A DNA stretch of 64,000 bases, taken from NCBI RefSeq assembly GCF_019061305.1, contig NZ_JAHQZT010000007.1:118419-182418 (forward strand), read 5' to 3'. Shown piece after piece: positions 28,095-40,952 of the stretch (its first letter is position 1; the number at the start of each line of letters is the position of its first letter). A program made the translations under genes and the position numbers. Source of the DNA: Marinobacterium weihaiense. GTDB lineage: Bacteria; Pseudomonadota; Gammaproteobacteria; Pseudomonadales; Balneatricaceae. The notes under the pieces are model-generated. The model searched no databases, had not been told where the DNA came from, and worked only from the letters and a program-made list of their open reading frames with translations.

Positions 28095-29073
28095 CGTGCT
28101 GGACCGGCTGGTACCCCGGGTGGTCAAGGCCTCGGCATCGGCCGAGCAGTTTGCCCCCAGCAACATTGCCCTGTGCAAATACTGGGGCAAGCGTGACCGC
28201 GAACTCAACCTGCCGATCAACGCCTCGCTGTCGGTATCCCTGGATTATCTGGGCAGCCATACCCGTCTGATTCCGGTGGACGGGCAGAGGGACGAGGTCT
28301 GGCTCAATGGCCAGCAGTTGCAGCCGGGCGCGCGGTTTAGCCAGAAGGTCAGTGCCTTTATTGACCTGTTCCGGCGCGACCAGGATTTGTATTTTCGCGT
28401 CGAGACCCGCAACAACATCCCGACCGCGGCCGGCCTTGCCTCTTCGGCATCCGGTTTCGCGGCCCTGACGCTGGCATTGAATGATGCGCTGGCGCTGGAT
28501 CTGCCGCCCGAACAGCTTTCGATCCTGGCACGGATGGGCAGCGGCAGCGCCTGCCGCTCGCTGTTCACCGGTTTCGTGCAGTGGAACATGGGGCTGCGTG
28601 AAGACGGCATGGACAGTCACGGGATTCCGCTGGCCCGGACCTGGCCCGGCTTCTGCATCGGCCTGGTTGAGATTGATGCCGCGGAAAAGGCGACCGACTC
28701 CCGTTCCGGCATGCAGCGCACCGTCGAGACGGCACACCTCTATCAGAGCTGGCCGCTGCAGGCGGCAGCTGACCTGAGCAAGCTGCAGCAGGCAATCGAA
28801 GCGCGTGATTTTGAGCTGCTGGGGCAGACGGCGGAGCAGAATGCCCTGTCGATGCATGCCACCATGATCGCCTCCTGGCCGCCCCTGCTGTACTGGCAGC
28901 CGGAGTCGGTTGCGGCCATGCAGAAGGTCTGGCAGCTTCGGGCCGAGGGCATGCCGGTGTATTTCACCATGGACGCCGGCCCCAACCTCAAACTGCTGTT
29001 CCAGCGTGAAGATCGTGATGCGCTGCTCAAGCATTTCCCCGGCCTGGAAACCGTCGAGCCCTTCGGTCCCTGA
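28081..29073 (+). CDS. mvaD: Diphosphomevalonate decarboxylase
   Basis: A 330-aa GHMP-fold enzyme giving IPP from mevalonate 5-diphosphate with ATP. Family signatures: APSNIALCKYWGKRD (~25-39), LNLPINASLSVSLD, PTAAGLASSASGFAAL (~114-129), GSGSACRSLFTGFVQW (~154-169) and the C-terminal MDAGPNLKLL (~297) with the catalytic Asp. All three keep the residues expected of a true decarboxylase, which argues for the classical rather than an archaeal variant pathway. Overlaps the preceding kinase by 14 bp; polB follows 12 bp later. Confidence 0.93.
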   Translation: MKRTDVLDRLVPRVVKASASAEQFAPSNIALCKYWGKRDRELNLPINASLSVSLDYLGSHTRLIPVDGQRDEVWLNGQQLQPGARFSQKVSAFIDLFRRDQDLYFRVETRNNIPTAAGLASSASGFAALTLALNDALALDLPPEQLSILARMGSGSACRSLFTGFVQWNMGLREDGMDSHGIPLARTWPGFCIGLVEIDAAEKATDSRSGMQRTVETAHLYQSWPLQAAADLSKLQQAIEARDFELLGQTAEQNALSMHATMIASWPPLLYWQPESVAAMQKVWQLRAEGMPVYFTMDAGPNLKLLFQREDRDALLKHFPGLETVEPFGP

Positions 29074-29085
29074 CGGCGGCCCCGG

Positions 29086-31437
29086 ATGTCGATACCTGAT
29101 GACGGGCTGGCCCGGGTCGGCCTGCCGCTGACCCGCCGCCAGCGCGATCATGACGGCCGCCTGCAGCTCAGCTACTGGCTGCGTACCGCCGGTGGTGCCG
29201 AAGAGGTCCTCATTGAGGGCGAATCGGCAGTGGCCTTTGTGCGCGCTGCCGACCATGAGCGGGCCGCCTCAGTGCTGCAGGGACTGCGCGGCTGCTCCCT
29301 GCGCCCGTTGGCGCTCAACACCCTGTCCCATGAGCCGGTATGTGGGCTCTATGCCGATAATCTGGCTGACTGGCATGAGGCGCTGAACCGCCTGCAGCAG
29401 GCGGGCGTTGCGCTCATGGAAGAGGATATCCGCCCGGTTGATCGCTACCTGATCGAACGGGGCATCTTTGCCGGGGCCCGGGTGGTCCATCGGAACGGGC
29501 AGCTGGCGTTGACCCGGGACCCCTTTGTCCCCGATCTTCGCTTGCTGTCACTGGATATCGAGACCACGCTCAGGGCCGATCGCATTCTGTCCATTGCCCT
29601 GCAGTGCGGTGACCAGGAGGTGGTGCTGTTCAACGGCGATATTCCGCCGGCCCCGGGCATTCTGCCCTGTGCCGACGAGGCTGCACTGTTGGGGGCTCTG
29701 GTCGAGCAGGTGCGGCGCATGGACCCGGACATTCTGATCGGCTGGAACGTTATCGGCTTTGACTTGCGTGTGCTGGTACAGCGTGCCCGCGCCCGAGGGG
29801 TGCGCCTGTGCCTGGGCCGCGATGATCAACCGCTGCGGGTGGAGCAGTCCCAGACCGGGCGCTGGTTTGCCCGACTCAATGGCCGGGTGGTGCTGGATGG
29901 CATCGATACCCTCAAGGGAGCGACCTGGCAGTTCGAACGCTACAGCCTGGAATTCGTGGCCCGTGAATTGCTGGGGCGTGGCAAGCTGATTCATGACCCG
30001 GACGACCGTGGCGAGGAGATCCAGCGCCTGTACCGTGAAGCGCCCGAGGCGCTGGCGCGCTACAACCTTGAGGACTGTCGCCTGGTCACCGAAATCTTCG
30101 CCAAGGCCGAGCTAGTGCCCTATCTGTTGGCGCGGGCACGCTTGACCGGTCTGGCGCTGGACAAGGTCGGCGGTTCGTCACAGGCGTTCGACAACCTGTA
30201 TTTGCCGCGCCTGCACCGGGCCGGTTTCGTGGCGCCGGAATATGCCTCCGGGCAGGGGGATCTGGAAGTGCCGGGCGGTTTTGTCATGGACTCGCGCCCG
30301 GGGCTCTATCGCCATGTGCTGGTGCTGGATTTCAAGAGCCTGTACCCGAGCATCATCCGCAGCTTTCAGATCGACCCCCTGGGGCTGGCCATGGGCACCC
30401 GGGGCGATGCGCCGCCTGAGGCGCTGGTGCCGGGGTTTCATCACGCCATTTTCGATCGCCGTCATGCGCTGCTGCCCGGCATCATCGAGCGGCTCTGGCG
30501 TGCGCGCGATGGTGCCAAGCACGCGGGCAACTCGGCCCTGTCACAGGCGATCAAGATCCAGATGAATGCCTGTTACGGCGTGCTGGGCTCGCGGGTGTGC
30601 CGTTTCTTCGACCAGCGCCTGTCCGGCTCCATTACCCTGCGCGGCCATCAGATCCTGCAGCAGACCGCTGAACATATCGAAGCCACGTATGGCCATACCG
30701 TAATCTACGGTGATACCGATTCCGTTTTCGTCTGGCTGGGTGATGACTGGCCGGATCAGGACACGGATGCCCATGGTGAACGCCTGGCCGCCGAACTCAA
30801 CCAATGGTGGCATGATCAGCTGCGCATGCGCTTTGATATCGACAGTGCGCTGGAGCTGCAGTACGAAGCACACTACAGTCGCTTTCTGATGCCGCGCATG
30901 CGCCACTCGGAGAAGGGCAGCAAAAAACGCTATGCCGGCCTCAAACGCCAGGCCGAGGGAGGCGAGGCGCTGGTGTTCCGTGGCATGGAGACGGTGCGCA
31001 CCGACTGGACCCCGCTGGCACGCCGCTTCCAGCACCAGTTGTATGAATTGATCTTTCACGACCGCCCCTGGCGTACCCTGTTACAGGCGCAGGTGGCGGC
31101 CGTGTTTGCCGGTGACTGTGATGCCGATCTGGTGTACCGGCGTCGCATTCGCCAGCCCCTGGCGGACTACGTGCGCAACCGCCCGCCGCATGTGCGGGCA
31201 GCCCAGCAGCTGGAGGATAATCGCCGCCGTCAGGGGCTGCCGCCCGCCTATCGCGTGGGCGACAGCGTGGCCTACGTAATGACGGTAAACGGACCTGAAC
31301 CGGCTGAGCAGTTGCGCTCGCCGATCGATTACCAGCATTATGTCGACCGGCAGCTGCTGCCGGTGGCCGACAGCATCCTCCCGTTCGTGGGCGAATCCTT
31401 TGCCCGGCTGGTGGCACCGCAAATCGATCTGTTTTGA
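29086..31437 (+). CDS. polB: DNA polymerase II
   Basis: A 783-aa family B DNA polymerase, the SOS-linked translesion/repair polymerase. 3'-5' exonuclease motifs: LSLDIETT (~156), GWNVIGFDLRV (~220) and RYNLEDCRLV (~325). Polymerase motifs: DFKSLYPSIIRSF (~414, motif A), QMNACYGVLGS (~494) and YGDTDSVFVW (~542, motif C with both Asp). Full length for PolB. It begins 12 bp after mvaD in the same direction without a terminator, so it may be read with the mevalonate operon even though the functions are unrelated. Confidence 0.96.
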   Translation: MSIPDDGLARVGLPLTRRQRDHDGRLQLSYWLRTAGGAEEVLIEGESAVAFVRAADHERAASVLQGLRGCSLRPLALNTLSHEPVCGLYADNLADWHEALNRLQQAGVALMEEDIRPVDRYLIERGIFAGARVVHRNGQLALTRDPFVPDLRLLSLDIETTLRADRILSIALQCGDQEVVLFNGDIPPAPGILPCADEAALLGALVEQVRRMDPDILIGWNVIGFDLRVLVQRARARGVRLCLGRDDQPLRVEQSQTGRWFARLNGRVVLDGIDTLKGATWQFERYSLEFVARELLGRGKLIHDPDDRGEEIQRLYREAPEALARYNLEDCRLVTEIFAKAELVPYLLARARLTGLALDKVGGSSQAFDNLYLPRLHRAGFVAPEYASGQGDLEVPGGFVMDSRPGLYRHVLVLDFKSLYPSIIRSFQIDPLGLAMGTRGDAPPEALVPGFHHAIFDRRHALLPGIIERLWRARDGAKHAGNSALSQAIKIQMNACYGVLGSRVCRFFDQRLSGSITLRGHQILQQTAEHIEATYGHTVIYGDTDSVFVWLGDDWPDQDTDAHGERLAAELNQWWHDQLRMRFDIDSALELQYEAHYSRFLMPRMRHSEKGSKKRYAGLKRQAEGGEALVFRGMETVRTDWTPLARRFQHQLYELIFHDRPWRTLLQAQVAAVFAGDCDADLVYRRRIRQPLADYVRNRPPHVRAAQQLEDNRRRQGLPPAYRVGDSVAYVMTVNGPEPAEQLRSPIDYQHYVDRQLLPVADSILPFVGESFARLVAPQIDLF

Positions 31438-31466
31438 CGGGAGCAAAACGGGGGGCGGCAGGTCTC

Positions 31467-32033
31467 ATGGACAAGAGCAGACAATTGACGAGGCAGGACA
31501 AGATGGCAGCAGAACAGGACCCGGACTCAACCCGTCGCGGACTGGCCAGGGGCATGCACTACATGACCTGGATTGTGCTGCTGGCGCTGTTGACGTTCTA
31601 TTTCAACGATTTCGTGGGCGAGCAGCGCAACCCCAACCGGCACCTTAACCTGACGGATAGCGGCAGCGGCGAAGTGGTGCTGGCCCGTAATCGAGCCGGC
31701 CACTATGTGGCGCCGGGGCGCATCAATGGCGAGCCGGTGACCTTTCTGCTGGATACCGGGGCGACGCGGGTGAGCGTGCCGGAAAGCCTGGCGGATCGGC
31801 TGGGTCTAAGGCGGGGCGCCGAGCAGCGCACGCTGACGGCCAACGGCATGATCAGTGTCTATGCCACCCGGCTGGACAGCGTGAAACTGGGCGGCATCGA
31901 ACTGCGCGATGTGGCCGCGAGCATCAACCCGTTCATGCCGGAAGAAACGGTTCTGCTGGGCATGAGCTTCATGCAGCACCTGGAGCTGCAGCAGCGTGAC
32001 GGCGAGCTGACACTGCGGATACCGTCACGCTGA
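31467..32033 (+). CDS. Membrane-anchored retropepsin-like aspartic protease (TIGR02281-like)
   Basis: A 188-aa protein with one N-terminal TM segment (MTWIVLLALLTFYFNDFVG, ~33-51) and a clan AA single-lobe protease domain. The active site is FLLDTGATRVSVPESLA (~94-110), then a beta-rich fold ending VLLGMSFMQHLEL. Such proteins act as dimers in the periplasm; substrates are unknown. The start is ATG behind GGGCGGCAGG; an upstream TTG overlapping polB is also open. It follows polB after 29 bp. Confidence 0.85.
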   Translation: MDKSRQLTRQDKMAAEQDPDSTRRGLARGMHYMTWIVLLALLTFYFNDFVGEQRNPNRHLNLTDSGSGEVVLARNRAGHYVAPGRINGEPVTFLLDTGATRVSVPESLADRLGLRRGAEQRTLTANGMISVYATRLDSVKLGGIELRDVAASINPFMPEETVLLGMSFMQHLELQQRDGELTLRIPSR

Positions 32034-32053
32034 GTGTACTCACGTCGGAAGAA

Positions 32054-32260
32054 TTACTGCTGCAGGAAGAAGGGCTCTGAGCGGCTGTCGAGCCAGGACT
32101 TGACCTGTTCTTCACTGGTGCCGAAGAATACCACACGGGGCAGAATGCTGCGGCGACCATGACGGGGAAGATCCGAGCGGAGCACCCACCAGCTGTTGTC
32201 GTCTACCTGTTTGATGGTGAAGCAATGGTCGGCCTGGGCAAAGTTCTGATGTGCGGTCAT
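32054..32260 (-). CDS. Small conserved-looking protein, unknown function
   Basis: A 68-aa protein starting MTAHQNFAQADHCFTIKQV. Aromatic and basic residues alternate (NSWWVLRSDLPRHGRR, then LPRVVFFGTSEEQVKSWL), giving a coherent small alpha/beta look. No TM segment and no motif I can name. The ribosome site is weak. Its 3' end is 20 bp from the aspartic protease end (convergent), and its upstream side faces the astC control region. Confidence 0.5.
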   Translation of the reverse strand: MTAHQNFAQADHCFTIKQVDDNSWWVLRSDLPRHGRRSILPRVVFFGTSEEQVKSWLDSRSEPFFLQQ

Positions 32261-32427
32261 GGGGGTCCCGTTGGTTGTCTGTAAGTGCAGAGGCGCGGGC
32301 ATGAACGCAGCGGTTCAGGCCGTTGGGCGCCGGGCTCGTGTTGTGGCGCTAAAGGTAGCCGCAAACCCGGTGTATCGCAAGAAATTTGGCGCGCTTGCTG
32401 CGCATTAATAGTGCAAACATTAGTCTA

Positions 32428-32446
32428 ATGCACGCATTTGGTGCAT
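32428..32446. promoter_or_regulatory. NtrC-like site upstream of astC
   Basis: ATGCAC-N7-GTGCAT, matching the TGCAC-N7-GTGCA dyad bound by NtrC. It lies 175-193 bp before the astC start codon. The E. coli ast operon is NtrC/sigma-54 controlled, so nitrogen control is plausible. I could not find a clear sigma-54 -24/-12 element in the interval. Confidence 0.45.
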
Positions 32447-32540
32447 TGTTGATATTTAACGTCAGGGTGCCTGCAATTCAGGTATGGTGCGTAGAGCAGC
32501 GCCCTTACATGGATACCTGCGGTATTGGCTACGCCTTGAG

Positions 32541-32557
32541 TGCACAAAGATGGTGCA
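32541..32557. promoter_or_regulatory. Second NtrC-like site upstream of astC
   Basis: TGCAC-N7-GTGCA, an exact match to the NtrC core dyad, 64-80 bp before the astC start and 113 bp after the first site. Two such dyads in one 360-bp gap are unlikely to be chance, but which protein binds is inference. Confidence 0.45.
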
Positions 32558-32620
32558 TTCGGGCCTGAAACAGATACCGCTCTACACATCCGGCCTCGGG
32601 GTCGGCAGAGGACAGAAGCA

Positions 32621-33847
32621 ATGAGCAGTACAACAGTCACGCGCGCACTGTTTGACGATGTCATGGTGCCCAACTACAACCCTCAGCAGATGGTGCCGGT
32701 GCGCGGCGAAGACTGCCGCCTGTGGGATCAGGAAGGTCGAGAGTACCTGGACCTGACCGCCGGCATTGCGGTAACGGCTCTGGGACACTCGCACCCGGCG
32801 CTGCTGAAGGCGCTCAAGGAACAGGCCGATCGAGTCTGGCACCTGAGCAACGTGTTCACCAACGAGCCGGCCCTGCGTCTGGCGCAGAAGCTGACCCAGG
32901 CCACCTTTGCCGATCGCGTGTTCTTCTGCAACTCCGGTGCCGAGGCCAACGAGGCTGCCTTCAAATTGGCGCGCAAGTACGCCCATGACCATTTCGGTGC
33001 GGAAAAATCCGAAATCATCTCCTTTGTGCAGTCCTTCCACGGCCGGACCCTGTTTACCGTCACCGTAGGTGGTCAGCCCAAGTACTGTCAGGGTTTCGAG
33101 CCGGTGCCGGGCGGCATTGCGCACGCGCCGTTCAACGATCTGGCCGCGGTGGAAGCGCTGGTGTCCGAGCGCACCTGTGCCATCGTGGTCGAGCCGGTGC
33201 AGGGCGAAGGGGGCGTGATTCCGGCCGATCCCGCCTTCTTGCGGGGGCTGCGTGAACTCTGTGATCGCCACAACGCCTTGCTGATCTTCGATGAGGTGCA
33301 GACCGGTGTCGGCCGTACAGGCTCGCTCTATGCCTACATGGATACCGATGTGATTCCGGACATCCTGACCAGTGCCAAGGGCCTCGGTGGCGGTTTCCCC
33401 ATTGGTGCTATGCTGACAACAGACGCCATTGCCCAAAGCTTCAGCGTGGGCACCCACGGCACCACCTATGGCGGCAACCCTTTGGGCTGCGCGGTGGCCG
33501 AGGCGGTACTGGATGAGGTCAACCGTCCTCAGCTGCTGGCCGATGTTGGTCGCAAGCATGAACGGCTGGTGGCGGCACTGCAGGCGATCAATGAGCGCCA
33601 TGGCCTGTTTGCCGAGGTGCGTGGCAAGGGACTGCTGCTTGGGGCCGAGTTGATCGACGCCTGGAAGGGGCAGTCTGGACGCTTCCTGGCTGCGGCCCGC
33701 GAGCAGGGCGTATTGATCCTGGTGGCCGGTCCGGACGTGCTGCGTTTTGCGCCGCCGCTGATCATTACTGACGCCCAGATCGATACCGCCATGGCGGCGC
33801 TGGAGCGGGCGATCGAGCAGGTACTGGAAGAGGGGCCGGAGAGCTGA
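32621..33847 (+). CDS. astC: Succinylornithine/acetylornithine transaminase
   Basis: A 408-aa class III PLP aminotransferase close to ArgD, with the lysine block [14 protein letters not shown] (~255), [18 protein letters not shown] (~105-122) and [12 protein letters not shown] (~223-234). Placement ahead of astD and astB assigns it to arginine catabolism by the succinyl pathway, where it converts N-succinylornithine to N-succinylglutamate semialdehyde. ATG behind AGAGGACAG. Distinct from the biosynthetic argD of this window. It is the first gene of the operon and follows two NtrC-like dyads. Confidence 0.85.
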   Translation: MSSTTVTRALFDDVMVPNYNPQQMVPVRGEDCRLWDQEGREYLDLTAGIAVTALGHSHPALLKALKEQADRVWHLSNVFTNEPALRLAQKLTQATFADRVFFCNSGAEANEAAFKLARKYAHDHFGAEKSEIISFVQSFHGRTLFTVTVGGQPKYCQGFEPVPGGIAHAPFNDLAAVEALVSERTCAIVVEPVQGEGGVIPADPAFLRGLRELCDRHNALLIFDEVQTGVGRTGSLYAYMDTDVIPDILTSAKGLGGGFPIGAMLTTDAIAQSFSVGTHGTTYGGNPLGCAVAEAVLDEVNRPQLLADVGRKHERLVAALQAINERHGLFAEVRGKGLLLGAELIDAWKGQSGRFLAAAREQGVLILVAGPDVLRFAPPLIITDAQIDTAMAALERAIEQVLEEGPES

Positions 33848-33866
33848 TCCGACCCCGGGAGGGGAT

Positions 33867-37921
<4,055 letters not shown>

Positions 37922-37926
37922 GGCAG

Positions 37927-38592
37927 TCAGGGGATCAGGAAGATGACCAGCTGACGAGGGCCATGGGCGCCCATCTGCAGTTTCTGTTCGATATCGGCGC
38001 TGCGCGACGGGCCGGTGATCATGTTGACGGTACGCGGCAGTCGACCGGGCGAGGCTTCGCGCAGCCGGTCCCAGGTGTCCTCGTAGGGGCCGACGATCGC
38101 CTGCTTGCTCAATACCACCAAGTGGGTATCCGGCAGGAAATTCAGTGTGGTCGGACTGTCTGGTCGGGAGAACAACATCAGCGTGCCGGTCTCCGCGATG
38201 CCGGCAAAGGCCAGGGTCAGGCTGGCCTGATCACCGACCTGCGCCACGCGCTGATGGCACTCCACGCGCTCGTGTACGGCAGCCCAGCCCAGCTCGGTCA
38301 GCGCCGAATCGCTGGCCAGCACCAGTTCATGTTGCTGTTTCTGCTCCAGGTTGTCGGCCACGGCGCAGGGTAGCTGTTCCAGACTGTCGAGTTCGACCAC
38401 TTCAGCCGCGGCCTCCCGGGCCATGCGCACGAACAGTTCCACCAGGGCGTCATGCTCATGCTGGCTACGCGACGGTATGATGTTGCGAGGGCGCTGCTGC
38501 AGCCGCTGACGCACGGTTTCCCGCTGGGCCTCGGTCGCCTCGCTGCGGCGTAGACCGCGACGGATATTGGCAAAAATGTCGGCGCGGCTCAT
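37927..38592 (-). CDS. lutC: Lactate utilisation protein LutC
   Basis: A 221-aa LutC/YkgG family protein, third component of the LutABC L-lactate oxidation complex. It shows GIAETGTLMLFSRPDSPTTLNFLPDTHLVV (in parts ~129-158) and the C-terminal ITGPSRSADIEQKLQMGAHGPRQL region, both family hallmarks. It overlaps lutB by 4 bp (start inside the lutB stop region). Ends 5 bp from the convergent astB stop with no visible terminator. Confidence 0.92.
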   Translation of the reverse strand: MSRADIFANIRRGLRRSEATEAQRETVRQRLQQRPRNIIPSRSQHEHDALVELFVRMAREAAAEVVELDSLEQLPCAVADNLEQKQQHELVLASDSALTELGWAAVHERVECHQRVAQVGDQASLTLAFAGIAETGTLMLFSRPDSPTTLNFLPDTHLVVLSKQAIVGPYEDTWDRLREASPGRLPRTVNMITGPSRSADIEQKLQMGAHGPRQLVIFLIP

Positions 38593-40007
38593 CGCTGTTT
38601 CTCCTGTTGCTGGCGTTCATTCCACTGTTGCATAAACGTTTTGCCGGTTGGCGTGGGCATGTCACGGTGATCGGTCCAGCCGCCAGCCAGCGGCAGTTTG
38701 CGGATCTTGCCCTTGCGACCGCCAAGCAGCCGCATGAACCTTGAGGCGCCGGCGGAAGCCCATCGATAAAGCCCGGGTCGAGTGGCAAAAAAAGCCCAGC
38801 CGCCCAGGCCCCAGCGCACCGCTTTCGGGCTCAGATGCTTTTCAAACTCCTTCTCGCGCCAGTGGCGCATCAGCTTCGGCAGCGGGATGCGCACCGGGCA
38901 GACCTCTTCGCACTTACCGCAGAAGGTAGACGCGTTGGGCAGCAGGGCAGCCTTTTCGATGCCGATCATCTGCGGCGTCAGTACTGAGCCCATGGGGCCG
39001 GGGTAGACCCAGCCGTAGCTGTGGCCGCCCACGGCACCATAGACCGGGCAGTGATTCATGCAGGCCGAACAGCGGATGCAGCGCAGCATCTCTTGAAACT
39101 CGGTGCCGACCATGTCGCTGCGGCCGTTATCGACCAGTACGACATGGAAATTTTCCGGGCCATCCTGATCATCCGGCCGGCGGTTGCCGGAAGACAGGGT
39201 GTTGTAGACGGTAAACTCCTGGCCGGTGGCGGAACGTGCCAGCAGGCGCAGGAACAGGCTCATGTCTTCCAGCGTGGGGACAACCTTTTCGATCGAGGAC
39301 ACCACGATATGAGTTTTTGGCAGAATCTGGGTTAGATCGCCGTTGCCCTCGTTGGTGGCGATGAGGGTGGAGCCGGTTTCGGCCACCAGGAAGTTGGCGC
39401 CGGTGATACCCACGTCGGCGGCCGCGAACTGCTTGCGTAGCATCTCGCGCGCCTCGGCCATCAGTACCGCCGGATCATCGGATTTGGGACGGTGGTGGTG
39501 CTCGTGGAAGGCTTCGGAGACATCTTCCAGGTTGAGGTGGATCGCCGGCGCAATGATATGGCTTGGGTGATCACCGCGCAGCTGCAGAATATATTCGCCC
39601 AGGTCGGTTTCCACCGGTTGAACGCCGTGTTCTTCCAGGTACTCGTTGAGGTTGATCTCCTCGGTCACCATGGATTTGCCCTTGGTGACGGTCTTGGCGT
39701 TCTGCTCACGGCAGATCTGCAGGATGGTCTGGCGGGCATCCTCCGAGGTACGGCACCAGTGTACCTGGCCGCCGTTTTCGACCACGCGGGCCTCGAACGC
39801 CTCCAGATACAGGTCCAGGTGTTCGAGGATATGGTTTTTCAGATCGCGGGCCTGATCACGCAGTGCATCGAACTCCGGCATGCGGGCGACGGCCGAGGCG
39901 CGCTTGCCGGGAAAGCCGGCCTTGAGGTTGCCCAGCGCTTTCTGCAGGTTGGCATCCTGCAGGGCGATACGGGCACTTTGCTTGAATTCGGGGCTTTTGA
40001 TATCCAT
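38589..40007 (-). CDS. lutB: LutB iron-sulfur protein for lactate oxidation
   Basis: A 472-aa protein with an N-terminal LUD domain (TGANFLVAETGSTLIATNEGN, ~205-225, similar to LutC) and a C-terminal two-cluster ferredoxin region: CIRCSACMNHCPVYG (~310) and FCGKCEEVCPVRIPL (~363). With LutA and LutC it oxidises L-lactate to pyruvate at the membrane face. I chose MDIKSPEF as start rather than a GTG/ATG ten codons upstream. It begins 13 bp after the lutA stop. Confidence 0.93.
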   Translation of the reverse strand: MDIKSPEFKQSARIALQDANLQKALGNLKAGFPGKRASAVARMPEFDALRDQARDLKNHILEHLDLYLEAFEARVVENGGQVHWCRTSEDARQTILQICREQNAKTVTKGKSMVTEEINLNEYLEEHGVQPVETDLGEYILQLRGDHPSHIIAPAIHLNLEDVSEAFHEHHHRPKSDDPAVLMAEAREMLRKQFAAADVGITGANFLVAETGSTLIATNEGNGDLTQILPKTHIVVSSIEKVVPTLEDMSLFLRLLARSATGQEFTVYNTLSSGNRRPDDQDGPENFHVVLVDNGRSDMVGTEFQEMLRCIRCSACMNHCPVYGAVGGHSYGWVYPGPMGSVLTPQMIGIEKAALLPNASTFCGKCEEVCPVRIPLPKLMRHWREKEFEKHLSPKAVRWGLGGWAFFATRPGLYRWASAGASRFMRLLGGRKGKIRKLPLAGGWTDHRDMPTPTGKTFMQQWNERQQQEKQR

Positions 40008-40020
40008 GGGTGTGCTCCGT

Positions 40021-40812
40021 TCAGAGTGGCTGGCCAAGGTCGTAATCGGCCTCGCCGATCGCCGGGGTATCCGTCATGTCGGCCAGTAGCTCGACTACAT
40101 GGCGCACCTGGATGTCGCGACCTTCACGCTTGAGCTTGCCGGCCATGTTGAGCAGGCAGCCCAGATCGCCCCCCACCAGGGTGTCGGCATCGCTGTCGGC
40201 AGCAAAGCCGGTCTTGTTGCTCACCATGCGGTTGGAGATGTCGGCATACTTGACGCAAAAGGTGCCGCCAAAACCGCAGCAGGTCTCGGCTTCCTGCATT
40301 TCGCGCAGGTCTGCGCCGGCCACTTCTGCCAAGAGTTGGCGGGGCTGCTGCTTGATGCCCAGCTCACGCAGGCCGGAGCAGGAGTCGTGATAGGTGATGG
40401 TGCCCGTGAAACGGCTTTCAATGGCGTTGAAGCCCAGCTCATCGACCAGAAACGAGGTGATCTCGAACGCGCGGGCCTTGAGGTGCTCGGCGCGCTGTTT
40501 CCAGGGATCGCGGTCATCGAACAGCTCCGGGTAATGGTGCAGCATGCCGATACAGGAGCCCGACGGGCCCACAACATATTGATAGCCTTCAAAAGCCTCG
40601 ATGGTCTGGCGTGCGATACGGCGGCTGTTGTGGTTGTCGCCGGAGTTGAAGGCGGGCTGGCCGCAGCAGGTCTGGGCGGCAGGCACTTCAACATCGCAGC
40701 CGGCCTGTTCCAGCAGCTTGACGGTGGCAAAGGCCACTTCGGGCCTGAACATGTCGGCCAGGCAGGTAACGAAAAGGCCGACCTTGATCGGTGCAGTCTG
40801 GGTGTCGGACAT
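40021..40812 (-). CDS. lutA: LutA (CCG-domain) protein for lactate oxidation
   Basis: A 263-aa protein with two cysteine-rich CCG domains: QTCCGQPAFNSGD (~46-58) and ETCCGFGGTFCVKY (~175-188), as in LutA and the GlpC/HdrB family, which bind iron-sulfur clusters. First gene of lutABC; ATG 140 bp from the divergent GntR-type regulator, with a GGTC/ACC dyad between. Confidence 0.93.
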   Translation of the reverse strand: MSDTQTAPIKVGLFVTCLADMFRPEVAFATVKLLEQAGCDVEVPAAQTCCGQPAFNSGDNHNSRRIARQTIEAFEGYQYVVGPSGSCIGMLHHYPELFDDRDPWKQRAEHLKARAFEITSFLVDELGFNAIESRFTGTITYHDSCSGLRELGIKQQPRQLLAEVAGADLREMQEAETCCGFGGTFCVKYADISNRMVSNKTGFAADSDADTLVGGDLGCLLNMAGKLKREGRDIQVRHVVELLADMTDTPAIGEADYDLGQPL

Positions 40813-40912
40813 GGTCTCGGCAACCTCTGATTATGATCCTGTGGGCGTCTTGTCTGACGGTCGTGACTATCAAGATAGGTGATGAGGGCGCAGGCGTGAA
40901 TGCTATACTGTC

Positions 40913-40929
40913 AACTGGTCTTACCAAGT
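40913..40929. promoter_or_regulatory. Likely operator of the FCD/GntR regulator (lut control)
   Basis: AACTGGTCTTACCAAGT: an imperfect dyad ACTGGT-N3-ACCAAGT, the pattern recognised by FadR-subfamily GntR regulators such as LldR and PdhR (TGGT-N3-ACCA). It lies between lutA and the regulator, directly after a -10-like TATACT (40904-40909) pointing toward the regulator gene. Autoregulation and lactate-responsive control of lut are the natural reading; not proven. Confidence 0.55.
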
Positions 40930-40952
40930 GTTGTCGGGCGGGAGGCGTACCG

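Noticed and set aside
27271..29256. 661-codon open frame antisense to the mevalonate kinases, mvaD and polB start
   Set aside because: Same cause; product is Gln/His/Arg/Pro-rich and resembles nothing.
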